DNA of 64,000 nucleotides from Comamonas terrae (lineage in GTDB: Bacteria > Pseudomonadota > Gammaproteobacteria > Burkholderiales > Burkholderiaceae_C), in the NCBI RefSeq assembly GCF_001544075.1, contig NZ_BCNT01000007.1, positions 124,001 to 188,000 on the forward strand, given 5' to 3'. The notes beneath the pieces were generated by a model. It was not told the origin of the DNA. It searched no databases and saw only the letters and a program-made list of their open reading frames with translations. Every line of letters begins with the position of its first letter. Within the stretch, counting starts at the first letter, position 1. A program made the translations under genes and the position numbers. Shown here piece by piece: positions 25,830 through 33,994 of the stretch.

Positions 25830-27770
25830 TTAGTGCATCGCATCCGGCAGCACATGCTGGAACTGCATCAGGTACATGGCCGCCGTATTGCGTGCCGTCT
25901 GCAGGATGGCCTGCTGGGCCGTGCCTTCACTGTCCAGTTCCAGGGCCATCTGTACGGCCAGCAGCCAGCGCTCCAGATGGTTTTCGTCGTTGGCGCCGTG
26001 GTATTCGAGGAAGCGGAAGGCGTCGGGTGGCAGGGGCAGGGTGGCGCGCAGCAGCGGCAGCAGGCTGGGCACGATGCGCTGGCCCGTGCCTTCGATGATG
26101 TAGATGGCGCCCAGCAGGCCTATGGGGTTGGGGGTGGCAGCCAGGCCGTGCAGATAGGCATTGAGGGCTTCGCCGCCCGGATTGCGGCGCAGCCTGGAAA
26201 TGTCGGTCTCGGTACCGCCGGCCTTGAGGTAGTCGCTGTGCAGGATCTTGAAGTCGTTCTGCTCGTCGCTGGCATGCAGGTCGATCAGCGCGGCCAGCGC
26301 TGCATGGTCGCCGGTCAGCGAGGCCGCGCCTTCGCGCATCCACAGGCTGCCTTCGCGTACCTGGGGAATCCAGTGGCTCATCCAGCGCACGTAGTCGCCG
26401 GTCTGCAGCTGGCGCGTGCGGATGCGCTGCAGCAGCGGCGTGCGCCAGACGCGCGAGCGGTAGTCCTGCCAGATGCTGGCCAGCTCGGTCAGCAGCGGTG
26501 CCAGTGCACTGGGTGCCGTGGCCGGATCGTGCGGCGGGGCGATGGTCGAGACATCGGGCAGAGTGTCGCCAGCGATGGTTCCGGTGGCTTCGATCTTGTG
26601 AGGGAAAACGGCCTGTCTCTCCGGTGCATCGGACGTGTCAAGCTCCACTTCCCATAGCATGTAGCCGGCCGTGAAGCGGCCCGACTCGGGAATGAAGCAC
26701 AGCACCGTGTCGCCGGCCTTGAGCCGCGTGCCTTCCTTTTCCAGGAATTCGGACAGCATGATGAAGATGGATGCCGCCCCGGTGTTGCCGCGCCAGGCCA
26801 GGTTGCTCCACCAGCGCTCACGCGGGATGGCCAGCTGTGCCTTGTTGAGAAGGTCGTCCACCACGGGGATGAAGCGCTCCGAAGAGTAGTGGCACAGGAA
26901 ATGGTCGATGCCGCGCCCGGGCACCCAGCCCTTGTGGGCCAGATCCGCATATTCGTGGATGCAGACGTCGAACAGGTGTGGCAGCAGGCGGATGTCCTGG
27001 CGCAGCGCCAGCGCGCCGGCGGCTTCGGCATCGCTCCAGGCAGGAAAGTCCAGATGGCTCTTGGAACGGTCGGGCGTCATGCCCAGCTGCATGCACACCG
27101 GGTAGTCGCCCGCAAAGCTGCGCATGTGTGTCCAGCGCAGTTTCAGGCGCAGGCCACCGGCCTGGGGCAGGGCCCTGGGGCCGCCCAGCAGCAGGGCGCC
27201 CGCACCGTCGGAAAGCATCCAGCGCAGGAAATGGGCGTCGAAATCGGTGTCGTAGCCTTGTGCCGCGAAGCGCGAGCGCTTGAACAGCCGCGAAGGCATC
27301 TCGCTGGCCACCGACAGTGCCAGGCGGTGGGCGCCGCTTTCCACGGCCATGGCGGCGGCCTGCATGGCGCCCACGCTGGCGGCGCAGACGCCGTGCACGG
27401 ACAGGGTTTCCATGGGCGGAGCCGCCATCTCGCCCTGGATCATGCTGGCAAAGCCCGGCATGAGCGCATCGCCGCCCGAGGAGCCGCTGGAGAGAAAGCC
27501 GATGTCGGCCAGGGTCTTGCCTGCGCCGTCCAGCGCGGCCTGGATGGCGCTGGCGGCCATCTGCGCATTGCTGTACACGGTGTGGCCCTCGCCGTCGATG
27601 GCGTAGTGCCGGGTCTGTATGCCGTTTTCCGCAAGAATGCGGCGCTTGATGCGCTCGGAGATGCGGTTGAGCGGCGCGACGAACGCATCCATGCCGGCGT
27701 TGTCCACCGGAGCACCGGGCAGGAACATCCCGGCAGATTGCAGATACACGTTCGAATAGGCGACAGGCAT
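25830..27770 (-). CDS. Fusion: ketoacyl-ACP synthase III-like domain plus heme-oxygenase-like metal domain
   Basis: A 646-residue two-domain protein. Residues 1-380 form a thiolase-fold synthase of the FabH/OleA type with the Cys-His-Asn triad visible as Cys129 (His-Gly-Val-Cys-Ala-Ala-Ser), His294 (Leu-Cys-His-Tyr-Ser-Ser) and Asn329 (Gly-Asn-Thr-Gly-Ala-Ala-Ser). After a Pro/Thr-rich linker (about 400-425), residues 430-646 are all-helical and carry ligands expected of heme-oxygenase-like di-iron oxidases: Glu503 and His511, Glu560, and the motif His591-x3-Asp595-x2-His598. Enzymes with that fold (UndA, CADD, SznF) perform oxygen-dependent oxidations, including decarboxylation of fatty acids to alkenes. 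The fusion suggests condensation of an acyl chain followed by oxidation. The gene is 17 bp behind the desaturase gene. Confidence 0.85.
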   Translation of the reverse strand: MPVAYSNVYLQSAGMFLPGAPVDNAGMDAFVAPLNRISERIKRRILAENGIQTRHYAIDGEGHTVYSNAQMAASAIQAALDGAGKTLADIGFLSSGSSGGDALMPGFASMIQGEMAAPPMETLSVHGVCAASVGAMQAAAMAVESGAHRLALSVASEMPSRLFKRSRFAAQGYDTDFDAHFLRWMLSDGAGALLLGGPRALPQAGGLRLKLRWTHMRSFAGDYPVCMQLGMTPDRSKSHLDFPAWSDAEAAGALALRQDIRLLPHLFDVCIHEYADLAHKGWVPGRGIDHFLCHYSSERFIPVVDDLLNKAQLAIPRERWWSNLAWRGNTGAASIFIMLSEFLEKEGTRLKAGDTVLCFIPESGRFTAGYMLWEVELDTSDAPERQAVFPHKIEATGTIAGDTLPDVSTIAPPHDPATAPSALAPLLTELASIWQDYRSRVWRTPLLQRIRTRQLQTGDYVRWMSHWIPQVREGSLWMREGAASLTGDHAALAALIDLHASDEQNDFKILHSDYLKAGGTETDISRLRRNPGGEALNAYLHGLAATPNPIGLLGAIYIIEGTGQRIVPSLLPLLRATLPLPPDAFRFLEYHGANDENHLERWLLAVQMALELDSEGTAQQAILQTARNTAAMYLMQFQHVLPDAMH

Positions 27771-27787
27771 AGGCTTTCAGTTGGTTG

Positions 27788-28732
27788 TCATCGGACAGCG
27801 TCCGCAGGCATCTGCGGCCGGGTTCTGGCCGCAGGCGATATCAGACCCCATACAAACACGCGTCCCATGTAGGGCAGCAGACCTTTTTCGTTCAGGGCCG
27901 GATCCACCCGCTGGCGATACTGCTCGGCATGCAGCCGGGTCAGCTCCGACCAGTGGGCATGCGGGCATTCATGGTGCGCGGTATGCAGGCCAATATTAAA
28001 GAGCAGCGGATTGACCCAGCCTTCGAAATTGCGCGCGTAGTTCAACGCGGTACCGGGGGTATTGCGCTGTGCCCTGGTCAGCGGGCGGCCGTCGGCATGG
28101 GCGTGCTGCAGGTAATTGGTGGCCAGCAGCCAATGCAGGCCGTGCAGCTGGGGCAGGATCACGAACAGCAGGGCCTTGCGCCAGTCCAGCGCCAGAAGGA
28201 CGCCCCAGCTGCCCAGCCACAGCAGGTATTGCCCCATGCAATAGCGGAAGGCTCCGGGCCAGTGGATGCGCAGGTTGTTCAGCCAGCGCACGAACAGCGG
28301 GTACAGCACGCAGGCTGCCTGAAACGGATGGACCAGGTAGCCCCACAGGTGGTTGGTGTCGCCGCCGAACTCCGGCCGGTAGGTGCGCGCAATGTCCCGT
28401 GGGCCATGGCGGTAGCGGTGGTGATTGGCCACATGGGCGGGCCAGAACACGAAAGTCGGGTGGCCTTGCAGCAGGGTGAGCCAGTAGTCGGTGAAACGGT
28501 TGGTCCAGCGTCCCTGCCACATGCGCACATGGGTATGGTTGTGGTGGATGACGCCCACGCCCAGCGTCAGAAACAGCTCCATGCCGTACAGCAGCCAGTT
28601 GAAGCCATGCGTCCATTGCCACCACACGATGTACGGCAGCACGGCCATGTAGGCCAGGGATTGCCAGTCGCGCCAGTGGCGCAGTCGGGGCAGCAGGCGG
28701 CGGGCGGGCAAGTGGTTCGGGCGGATTGCCAT
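27788..28732 (-). CDS. Membrane fatty acid desaturase
   Basis: A 314-residue membrane-bound di-iron desaturase. Three histidine clusters of the family are seen: His-His-Asn-His-Thr-His, His-Val-Ala-Asn-His-His, and His-Thr-Ala-His-His-Glu. Hydrophobic helices surround them. The reaction is oxygen-dependent insertion of a double bond, or a related hydroxylation, in an acyl chain or lipid. The ATG follows the TGA of the preceding sterol-desaturase-type gene without any gap, which implies translational coupling. Electron donors (ferredoxin or flavodoxin) are not encoded nearby. Confidence 0.88.
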   Translation of the reverse strand: MAIRPNHLPARRLLPRLRHWRDWQSLAYMAVLPYIVWWQWTHGFNWLLYGMELFLTLGVGVIHHNHTHVRMWQGRWTNRFTDYWLTLLQGHPTFVFWPAHVANHHRYRHGPRDIARTYRPEFGGDTNHLWGYLVHPFQAACVLYPLFVRWLNNLRIHWPGAFRYCMGQYLLWLGSWGVLLALDWRKALLFVILPQLHGLHWLLATNYLQHAHADGRPLTRAQRNTPGTALNYARNFEGWVNPLLFNIGLHTAHHECPHAHWSELTRLHAEQYRQRVDPALNEKGLLPYMGRVFVWGLISPAARTRPQMPADAVR

Positions 28733-29482
28733 TCAGCGTGCGGAGCGGGCTGCCGGTACGGTGTCGGTCGTCACCTGGGTGCGCATGATCCGGTCCATGA
28801 AGGCCAGCGCAAAGCCGTAATTGCCTGCGGGGCGGGCGTGGTGCAGGTGGTGCCGGCGGCTGGCCGCGAGCGCATGGGTGTTCGAGACGTGCGGGAAGAA
28901 GTCGTAGTTGGAATGGCCGATGACGTTGAGCAGCAGGCTCAGCACGGGAACGGCAGCCAGCGACCAGAAACAGAAGTCATGCACGACCATGGGCAGCAGG
29001 ATGACGTTGCCCAGCATCAGCGCCTCGATGGGGTGGAAGCTGTAGGTGGACCAGGGCGTGGTCACCACGGAGCGGTGGTGGTCGCCGTGAAAGCGCACCA
29101 GGCTGCGCGTATGCAGCAGGCGGTGGTTGATCCAGAAATGCACGTCGTTCCAGATCATCAGCGCCACGATCTCCAGGGCGATGCGGCCGGCGCTGGCCGT
29201 GGGCGCCAGATGGGCCCAGCCCAGCTGCAGAAAGCCCCAGGGCACGATCATGCCGGTGCCGAAGATGAGCACGGAATGCAGGGATTGGCGCCATTCGCGC
29301 CGCAACTGGACCGGCTTCAGCGGCCGCGTGTCCAGTGGCCGGCCCATGCCGCGGCGGCTCAGTGCGCGCGTCAACCACGTCATTCCCAGTCCGCCGAGCA
29401 GATACAGCGCCCCGAAGAAGGCCAGGCCCAGGGCCATGACCTGCCAGGCGTTGAGTTGGACGAACCAGGTTCCGGCGTTCAT
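28733..29482 (-). CDS. Sterol desaturase/fatty acid hydroxylase superfamily protein
   Basis: A 249-residue membrane di-iron enzyme of the fatty acid hydroxylase superfamily. The histidine motifs are His-Arg-Leu-Leu-His, His-Gly-Asp-His-His and His-His-Leu-His-His, followed by Asn-Tyr-Gly-Phe-Ala and Met-Asp-Arg-Ile, near the usual C-terminal position. Several transmembrane helices flank these. It would hydroxylate or desaturate a lipid at the inner membrane. It is the first gene of the four-gene minus-strand cluster; the 129 bp upstream, to the Bug receptor stop, should contain the promoter, but no convincing -35/-10 pair was identified. Confidence 0.88.
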   Translation of the reverse strand: MNAGTWFVQLNAWQVMALGLAFFGALYLLGGLGMTWLTRALSRRGMGRPLDTRPLKPVQLRREWRQSLHSVLIFGTGMIVPWGFLQLGWAHLAPTASAGRIALEIVALMIWNDVHFWINHRLLHTRSLVRFHGDHHRSVVTTPWSTYSFHPIEALMLGNVILLPMVVHDFCFWSLAAVPVLSLLLNVIGHSNYDFFPHVSNTHALAASRRHHLHHARPAGNYGFALAFMDRIMRTQVTTDTVPAARSAR

Positions 29483-29611
29483 AAAAGCTCCGCGAATAGA
29501 GGCGGCGCCGGAAGGAAGGCGGCGCGCCCGATGTCATTGCCGTGATGCAGCAGCACCGGGCGCATGATAGCGGAGCGGCCGGGGAGGACCGCCATCGGCC
29601 GCGCAGGCCGC

Positions 29612-30604
29612 TTACTGGGCCGTGATGTGCTGCTCGCGGATGATGGTGCCCAGGGCCTTCACGTCCTGCTGGATGCGATTTTCCAGGCCTTCGGGCGAGC
29701 TGCCCACGGCCTGCCAGCCCTGGATGGCCAGCTTCTGGCGCATTTCGGGCGTGCGCACGATCTCGCTGACGGCGGCCGAGAGCTTTTCCACATGGGCCTT
29801 GGGCATGGCCTTGGGCGCGGCTACCGCATTCCAGATTTCGAGGTCGAAATTGGCGATGCCCAGGTCCTTGAGGCTGGGCAGGCCGGGGGCCAGCGGGCTG
29901 CGTGCGGCAGAGGTCACACCGATGCCATGCAGCTTGCCGGCCTGGATCTGGGCCATGGCCAGGGCCGGGGGCAGCATGGACAGCTGCAGATCGCCGCCCT
30001 GGATGCCGTTGAACACCTGCGGATAGCCGGCGTAGGGAACGTGCACGGCCTTGATGGCCGAGCGGCTCTTGAGCAGCTCCATGCCCAGGTGGCCGACGGT
30101 GCCCACGCCGGGGGAGCCATAGCTCCACTTGCTGCCGGCCTGGGCTGCGGCCTCCAGGAAAGCCTTGCCCTGCGGGGCGGAGGACGGTGCGACAAGGACC
30201 AGCGGTGCCACGCCGATCAGGCTCACGGGCTGCAAATCCTTGACAGGGTCGTAGCGCACCGTGGGATTGAGCAGCTTGGCAATGGTCATGTTGCCGTTGA
30301 TCATCACGCTGAAGGTGTAGCCGTCGGTGGCCTTGGCCACATAGTCGCCCGCGATGTTGCCGCCCGCGCCCACGCGGTTTTCCACGATGATGGTCTGGCC
30401 CAGCTTCTTTTCCAGGGGCTCGGCCAGGGCTCGGGCCGTGAGGTCGGGGGAGGAGCCGGCGGGAAAGCCGACGATCAGGTGCAGGGGCTTGTCGGGCCAG
30501 TTGTCTGCTGCCATGGCTGCAGGTGCAAGTGCACCGGTGGCCAGGGCCACGCCTGCTGCAATCAGGCCGCGGCGGAACAGGAACTGGGAGGCGGAAGAAG
30601 ACAT
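29612..30604 (-). CDS. Bug-family tripartite tricarboxylate transporter receptor
   Basis: A 330-residue periplasmic solute-binding protein of the Bug/TctC family, which is greatly expanded in Burkholderiales. It has a twin-Arg-containing signal (Phe-Arg-Arg-Gly-Leu) ending near Ala-Met-Ala-Ala, then the family motifs Trp-Pro-Asp-Lys-Pro, Val-Gly-Phe-Pro-Ala-Gly-Ser-Ser-Pro-Asp and Val-Glu-Asn-Arg-Val-Gly-Ala-Gly-Gly-Asn. Typical ligands are small carboxylates. It stands alone, without TctA/TctB membrane subunits, as is common for orphan Bug receptors. The start at 30604 begins the signal peptide; the ORF upstream of it is not credible. Confidence 0.9.
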   Translation of the reverse strand: MSSSASQFLFRRGLIAAGVALATGALAPAAMAADNWPDKPLHLIVGFPAGSSPDLTARALAEPLEKKLGQTIIVENRVGAGGNIAGDYVAKATDGYTFSVMINGNMTIAKLLNPTVRYDPVKDLQPVSLIGVAPLVLVAPSSAPQGKAFLEAAAQAGSKWSYGSPGVGTVGHLGMELLKSRSAIKAVHVPYAGYPQVFNGIQGGDLQLSMLPPALAMAQIQAGKLHGIGVTSAARSPLAPGLPSLKDLGIANFDLEIWNAVAAPKAMPKAHVEKLSAAVSEIVRTPEMRQKLAIQGWQAVGSSPEGLENRIQQDVKALGTIIREQHITAQ

Positions 30605-30668
30605 GGCGACTCTATCGGGATGCACAGAACGCCGGCCATGGATGGCGCAGCGGTCCGCAGGGGACAAT

Positions 30669-30698
30669 AAAAAACCCGGAGATTATCCGGGTTTGGGT
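30669..30698 (-). terminator. rpoH intrinsic terminator
   Basis: The stem AAACCCGGA / TCCGGGTTT with a 5-base loop is followed, in minus-strand direction, by a run of T. It lies 45-75 bases after the rpoH stop. Confidence 0.85.
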
Positions 30699-30742
30699 TT
30701 CAGCATTTCAGCCTTTTTGATCGCATATGCGCAAGATGCGGT

Positions 30743-31687
30743 TTACGCGAACTCGGCCAACGCTTTTTTCATCTTTTTCATGGCCGCGACTTCGATCTGG
30801 CGGATGCGCTCGGCGCTGACGCCGTATTCCGCAGCCAGCTCATGCAGCGTCATGCCGCCCGAGCCGTCGTCGTTGACCTTGAGCCAGCGCTCCTCCACGA
30901 TGCGGCGGCTGCGCTCGTCCAGGCCTTCCAGGGCCATGGCGATGCCGTCGGTCGCCAGATGGTCGCGCTGGCGCGATTCGATCATGGCCGTGGGCTCATG
31001 GCTGGCATCGGCCAGGTAGGCGATCGGACCATAGGTCTGCTCGCCGTCGTCGCTGGGAGAAGGGTCGAGCAGGATATCGCCGCCTGCCAGGCGGGTTTCC
31101 ATCTCGATCACTTCCTCGGGTTTGACGTTGAGCTTGGCCGCCACCGTGTCGATTTCGTGGGCGGTCAGCGTTTCGCGGGCAGCCAAGTCGCCTTCGGCCA
31201 GGGCGGCGTCGGACTTGAGGTCGTGCTTCATCGAACGCAGATTGAAGAACAGCTTGCGCTGGGCCTTGGTCGTGGCGACCTTGACCATGCGCCAGTTCTT
31301 CAGAATGTATTCGTGGATCTCGGCCTTGATCCAGTGCATGGCATAGCTCACCAGGCGCACGCCCTGGTCGGGGTCGAAGCGCTTGACGGCCTTCATCAGC
31401 CCTACATTGCCTTCCTGGATCAGGTCGCCGTGCGGCAGGCCGTAGCCCAGGTACTGGCGGGAAATCGACACCACCAGGCGCAGATGGGACATCACCAGAC
31501 GCCCGGCGGCATCCAGATCGTTGTGTTCTTTGAGTTTGCGTGCGTAATCCTGCTCTTCTTCCTGTGTGAGCATGGGCAGGCGGTTCACGGCCGAAATATA
31601 GGCATCCAGGTTGCCCAGCGGCGGCACCAGAGCCCAGGGGTTCGTGGGTGCCAGGGCGGTAGCAATGGAGCCGGAGGCAGTTTTCAT
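30743..31687 (-). CDS. rpoH: RNA polymerase sigma factor RpoH (sigma-32)
   Basis: A 314-residue heat-shock sigma factor. Region 2 is present (Gly-Leu-Pro-His-Gly-Asp-Leu-Ile-Gln-Glu-Gly-Asn and the following core-binding and -10 recognition helices), the RpoH box is visible as Gln-Arg-Lys-Leu-Phe-Phe-Asn-Leu-Arg, and region 4 ends in a helix-turn-helix (Tyr-Gly-Val-Ser-Ala-Glu-Arg-Ile-Arg-Gln-Ile-Glu). It directs transcription of chaperone and protease genes. The ATG at 31687 has an AAAGGA site 8 bases upstream, so it is preferred to an in-frame Met at 31717. A perfect CIRCE element lies 32 bp upstream of the start, which predicts repression by HrcA. Confidence 0.95.
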   Translation of the reverse strand: MKTASGSIATALAPTNPWALVPPLGNLDAYISAVNRLPMLTQEEEQDYARKLKEHNDLDAAGRLVMSHLRLVVSISRQYLGYGLPHGDLIQEGNVGLMKAVKRFDPDQGVRLVSYAMHWIKAEIHEYILKNWRMVKVATTKAQRKLFFNLRSMKHDLKSDAALAEGDLAARETLTAHEIDTVAAKLNVKPEEVIEMETRLAGGDILLDPSPSDDGEQTYGPIAYLADASHEPTAMIESRQRDHLATDGIAMALEGLDERSRRIVEERWLKVNDDGSGGMTLHELAAEYGVSAERIRQIEVAAMKKMKKALAEFA

Positions 31688-31718
31688 TGCGGGTATCCTT
31701 TCTTCCATGGTCTTCATA

Positions 31719-31745
31719 TTAGCACTCCGTTAGAGGGAGTGCTAA
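31719..31745. promoter_or_regulatory. CIRCE operator (HrcA site) upstream of rpoH
   Basis: The sequence reads TTAGCACTC, nine bases, GAGTGCTAA, an exact match to the CIRCE inverted repeat bound by the heat-shock repressor HrcA. It lies in the leader of rpoH. CIRCE is normally found before groESL or dnaK. Confidence 0.93.
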
Positions 31746-32163
31746 AGCCAAAGTTCCCCGGGGTTTTGTCATCTGTGCCTGCGGCTTGCTGTAGGTGGAA
31801 ACCCGCGCGGCGGACGAGAGCCGTTCCCTCTTGGATTTTGTACTTTCTCTCCAAGCGCTTTACTGGTTCTCGGACCATTTTTGTATTGACGATCCCGCAC
31901 CTGAGAGGCTGCAAGGTCAAAACGCTGCATGCATTCAACGGCGCTTGGCCTTTAGGAGCCAGCCGTTCGGTAGCTGGTTCGCCGCATAGCGAAGTGGACG
32001 ACTGTCATTGTTCTCGGCAGAGTCATTTCACTCTGTCAGCCTGACGGCGGGTGTCAGTTGAAAGGTGGATAGAGGCGAGCTGCAGCACCTAGCCCCTACG
32101 AATTCCATGAACTCGCTCGATGGACAGGTGCTGCCTGGGTTCATCGGTGCCCCAATGCGTGGA
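31746..32163. other. Intergenic stretch without a supported gene
   Basis: This 418-bp gap separates the rpoH control region from the anion transporter stop. The rpoH promoter should be at its left end. It looks less GC-rich than flanking coding DNA. Near the right end, GCAGCACCT (32082) and AGGTGCTGC (32126) form a 9-bp inverted repeat around a 35-base loop, possibly a weak terminator for the transporter. No other structure was recognized. Confidence 0.5.
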
Positions 32164-33396
32164 TCAGCCGTGCATCCGCCACCACAAATACAGCACGGTG
32201 ACGCCCATGGTGGCGAGCGTTACGGGCACGCCGATTCGAGCGTGCTGTCTCCAGTCGATCGCAACCCCGCGGCGCGCAGCTGCGTCGATGACGATGATGT
32301 TGGCTATGCTGCCCACGATTAGCAGATTGCCGGCAAAGGTACTTGCCAGAGCCAGCAAGGTGCCCGCCATCGGATGGTGCGCAACGGGCAGGAGCAGCAT
32401 CACTGCGGGGACATTGGAGACCAGGTTGGACAGCACGAAGGCTGCTCCGAACAGGGGGGCAGGGTGATCCAGGTGTAGGCCCAGCGCTGCTGCATCCGAC
32501 ACAAGCTGTGCCGGCATGCCTGTGCGTTGCAACGCATCGTTGACCACAAAGAGGCCCATGAAGAGAACGAGCAGTTCCCAATCGACCAGGCCCAGCATCC
32601 GGCTCGAGCTCAGCCGGCGGCTCATCAGCAGCACACCTGCAGCAGTCAGTGCGACAACCTCCCTCGGCCACGGTGCAAATAGAAAAGACAGGAGGATCAC
32701 GAGCGCGATCACCAGCCCTTTCCCGGTCTGCCAACGATTCAAAGCCCGCATCTCCATTTCTGGCCGGGCTCCGGATGCTTTTTCGCCCGGCAGCTGCCAT
32801 TGCCTTCGGACGGACTTCACGATCACCATCCATGTCAGCACCAGTCCGGCAAGCACTGGTGCGGCTGCCTCGACGGCATAGGCTCCAAAGGACAAATGCA
32901 GTGTCTGCCCGATGAGCATGTTCTGAGGATTGCCGATCAGGGTCGCCGCCGACCCGATGTTGGCGGCACAGGCAAGACCGAGCAAGAACGGAATCGGATC
33001 GAGGTTGCGACGCATGCAGGCGTCCACCAGCACGGGGGCAATGGCCAGGCAGACAATATCGTTGCTGAATACGGCGGACAGCAACGCGACGACGGCGATC
33101 AACACAGCCAGCAATGCTGCAGGAGTGACCGGCAATGCCGATAGGCGGACCGTGATCCAGTCATAGAAGCCGCCAAGGCGCATCTGTGCCGACACGACCA
33201 TGAAGGCAAACAGCAGCAGTACCGTCGGCAGATCAATGGAACGTGCTGCCTGCTCGACCGTGACAGCTTCGGTTGCCATCATGGCGATTGCGCCGAGAAG
33301 TGCCACACCCGTGCGGTCGAGCTGCAAAAAAGGCAGTCCGCCGAGGATCATGCCGAGATACACCAAGCCAAAAATCACCAGGACGGTTGCGGTCAT
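32164..33396 (-). CDS. SLC13/ArsB-like anion transporter
   Basis: A 410-residue membrane protein with about eleven helices, of the ion-transporter superfamily that includes ArsB, CitMHS and SLC13. Characteristic parts are Val-Phe-Ser-Asn-Asp-Ile-Val-Cys-Leu in the first re-entrant region, Asn-Ile-Gly-Ser-Ala-Ala-Thr-Leu-Ile-Gly-Asn-Pro-Gln-Asn in the center, and Leu-Ser-Asn-Leu-Val-Ser-Asn-Val-Pro in the second repeat. It probably moves an anion such as a dicarboxylate, sulfate or arsenite. The start at 33396 begins just before the first helix. It lies between two gene-poor stretches, so it may be an acquired single gene. Confidence 0.82.
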   Translation of the reverse strand: MTATVLVIFGLVYLGMILGGLPFLQLDRTGVALLGAIAMMATEAVTVEQAARSIDLPTVLLLFAFMVVSAQMRLGGFYDWITVRLSALPVTPAALLAVLIAVVALLSAVFSNDIVCLAIAPVLVDACMRRNLDPIPFLLGLACAANIGSAATLIGNPQNMLIGQTLHLSFGAYAVEAAAPVLAGLVLTWMVIVKSVRRQWQLPGEKASGARPEMEMRALNRWQTGKGLVIALVILLSFLFAPWPREVVALTAAGVLLMSRRLSSSRMLGLVDWELLVLFMGLFVVNDALQRTGMPAQLVSDAAALGLHLDHPAPLFGAAFVLSNLVSNVPAVMLLLPVAHHPMAGTLLALASTFAGNLLIVGSIANIIVIDAAARRGVAIDWRQHARIGVPVTLATMGVTVLYLWWRMHG

Positions 33397-33994
33397 GGTC
33401 GCATTATCGGCGAGGCCTTGGCGATGAAAGCTCGCCACTACGGAGCTTTGGTGCGTTCACCCGTCCCCCGAAGCGGTGGGTGTTCTGCAACCGGGATGCA
33501 TGGGGTCCAGAACCTGGCGGTGGAGATCCTGGATGGCAGGGGTGCACGCTGTAGCGTGCCAGAACGGAATTTTTAGAATGGGCTGCCTGGCCAGCGCCGG
33601 ATCTGCAACTGCAGACTGCCAGTCGTTTCATGAGATATCGGTGTCCGAATATTGCGCAGGCTTTGCGTCTAAATGGAACCGTGTGGCCTGACAGGCAGGT
33701 GTCGCAAGGGCGCTTTTGCGGTGTGTTCGAGTTCACTGGCCCGCTGATAAGCAGAATGTACATATACGTCGATCCAGACTTCCCGAGCAGCGACGCGCAG
33801 AGAATTTCGGTTCTTGACCGGCCCGCCGGGAAGGCATAGCGCTTCATTCAGGGCGATACAGCGCTGGTCGGGACGCACGCCCGTGGCACTGCCGGCCCAA
33901 TACCGGGATCCTGCCGGATAGCGCTGCTTCCAATGCCTCGAGAGTCCCGAGTGACGGAATAGGCGGGAATGATTCCGTGCAAGACGCAGGCGGC
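33397..33994. other. Gene-poor stretch of about 600 bp
   Basis: Between the transporter start and the TetR stop I see no gene that I can support. The only noteworthy frame is on the minus strand at 33669-33878 (69 codons, containing Arg-Glu-Val-Trp-Ile-Asp-Val-Tyr-Val), which may be a gene remnant but matches no family that I recognize. The base composition is more AT-rich than the surroundings, with TATACG- and TTTTAG-type segments. It could be a scar of past insertion. Confidence 0.45.

Noticed and set aside
32082-32134. 9-bp inverted repeat as a recombination site
   Set aside because: There are no conserved core sites or integrase gene nearby; a weak terminator is simpler.
33669-33878. 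69-codon minus-strand frame
   Set aside because: It could be a gene remnant, but no family is recognized, so it is mentioned only within the gene-poor stretch.
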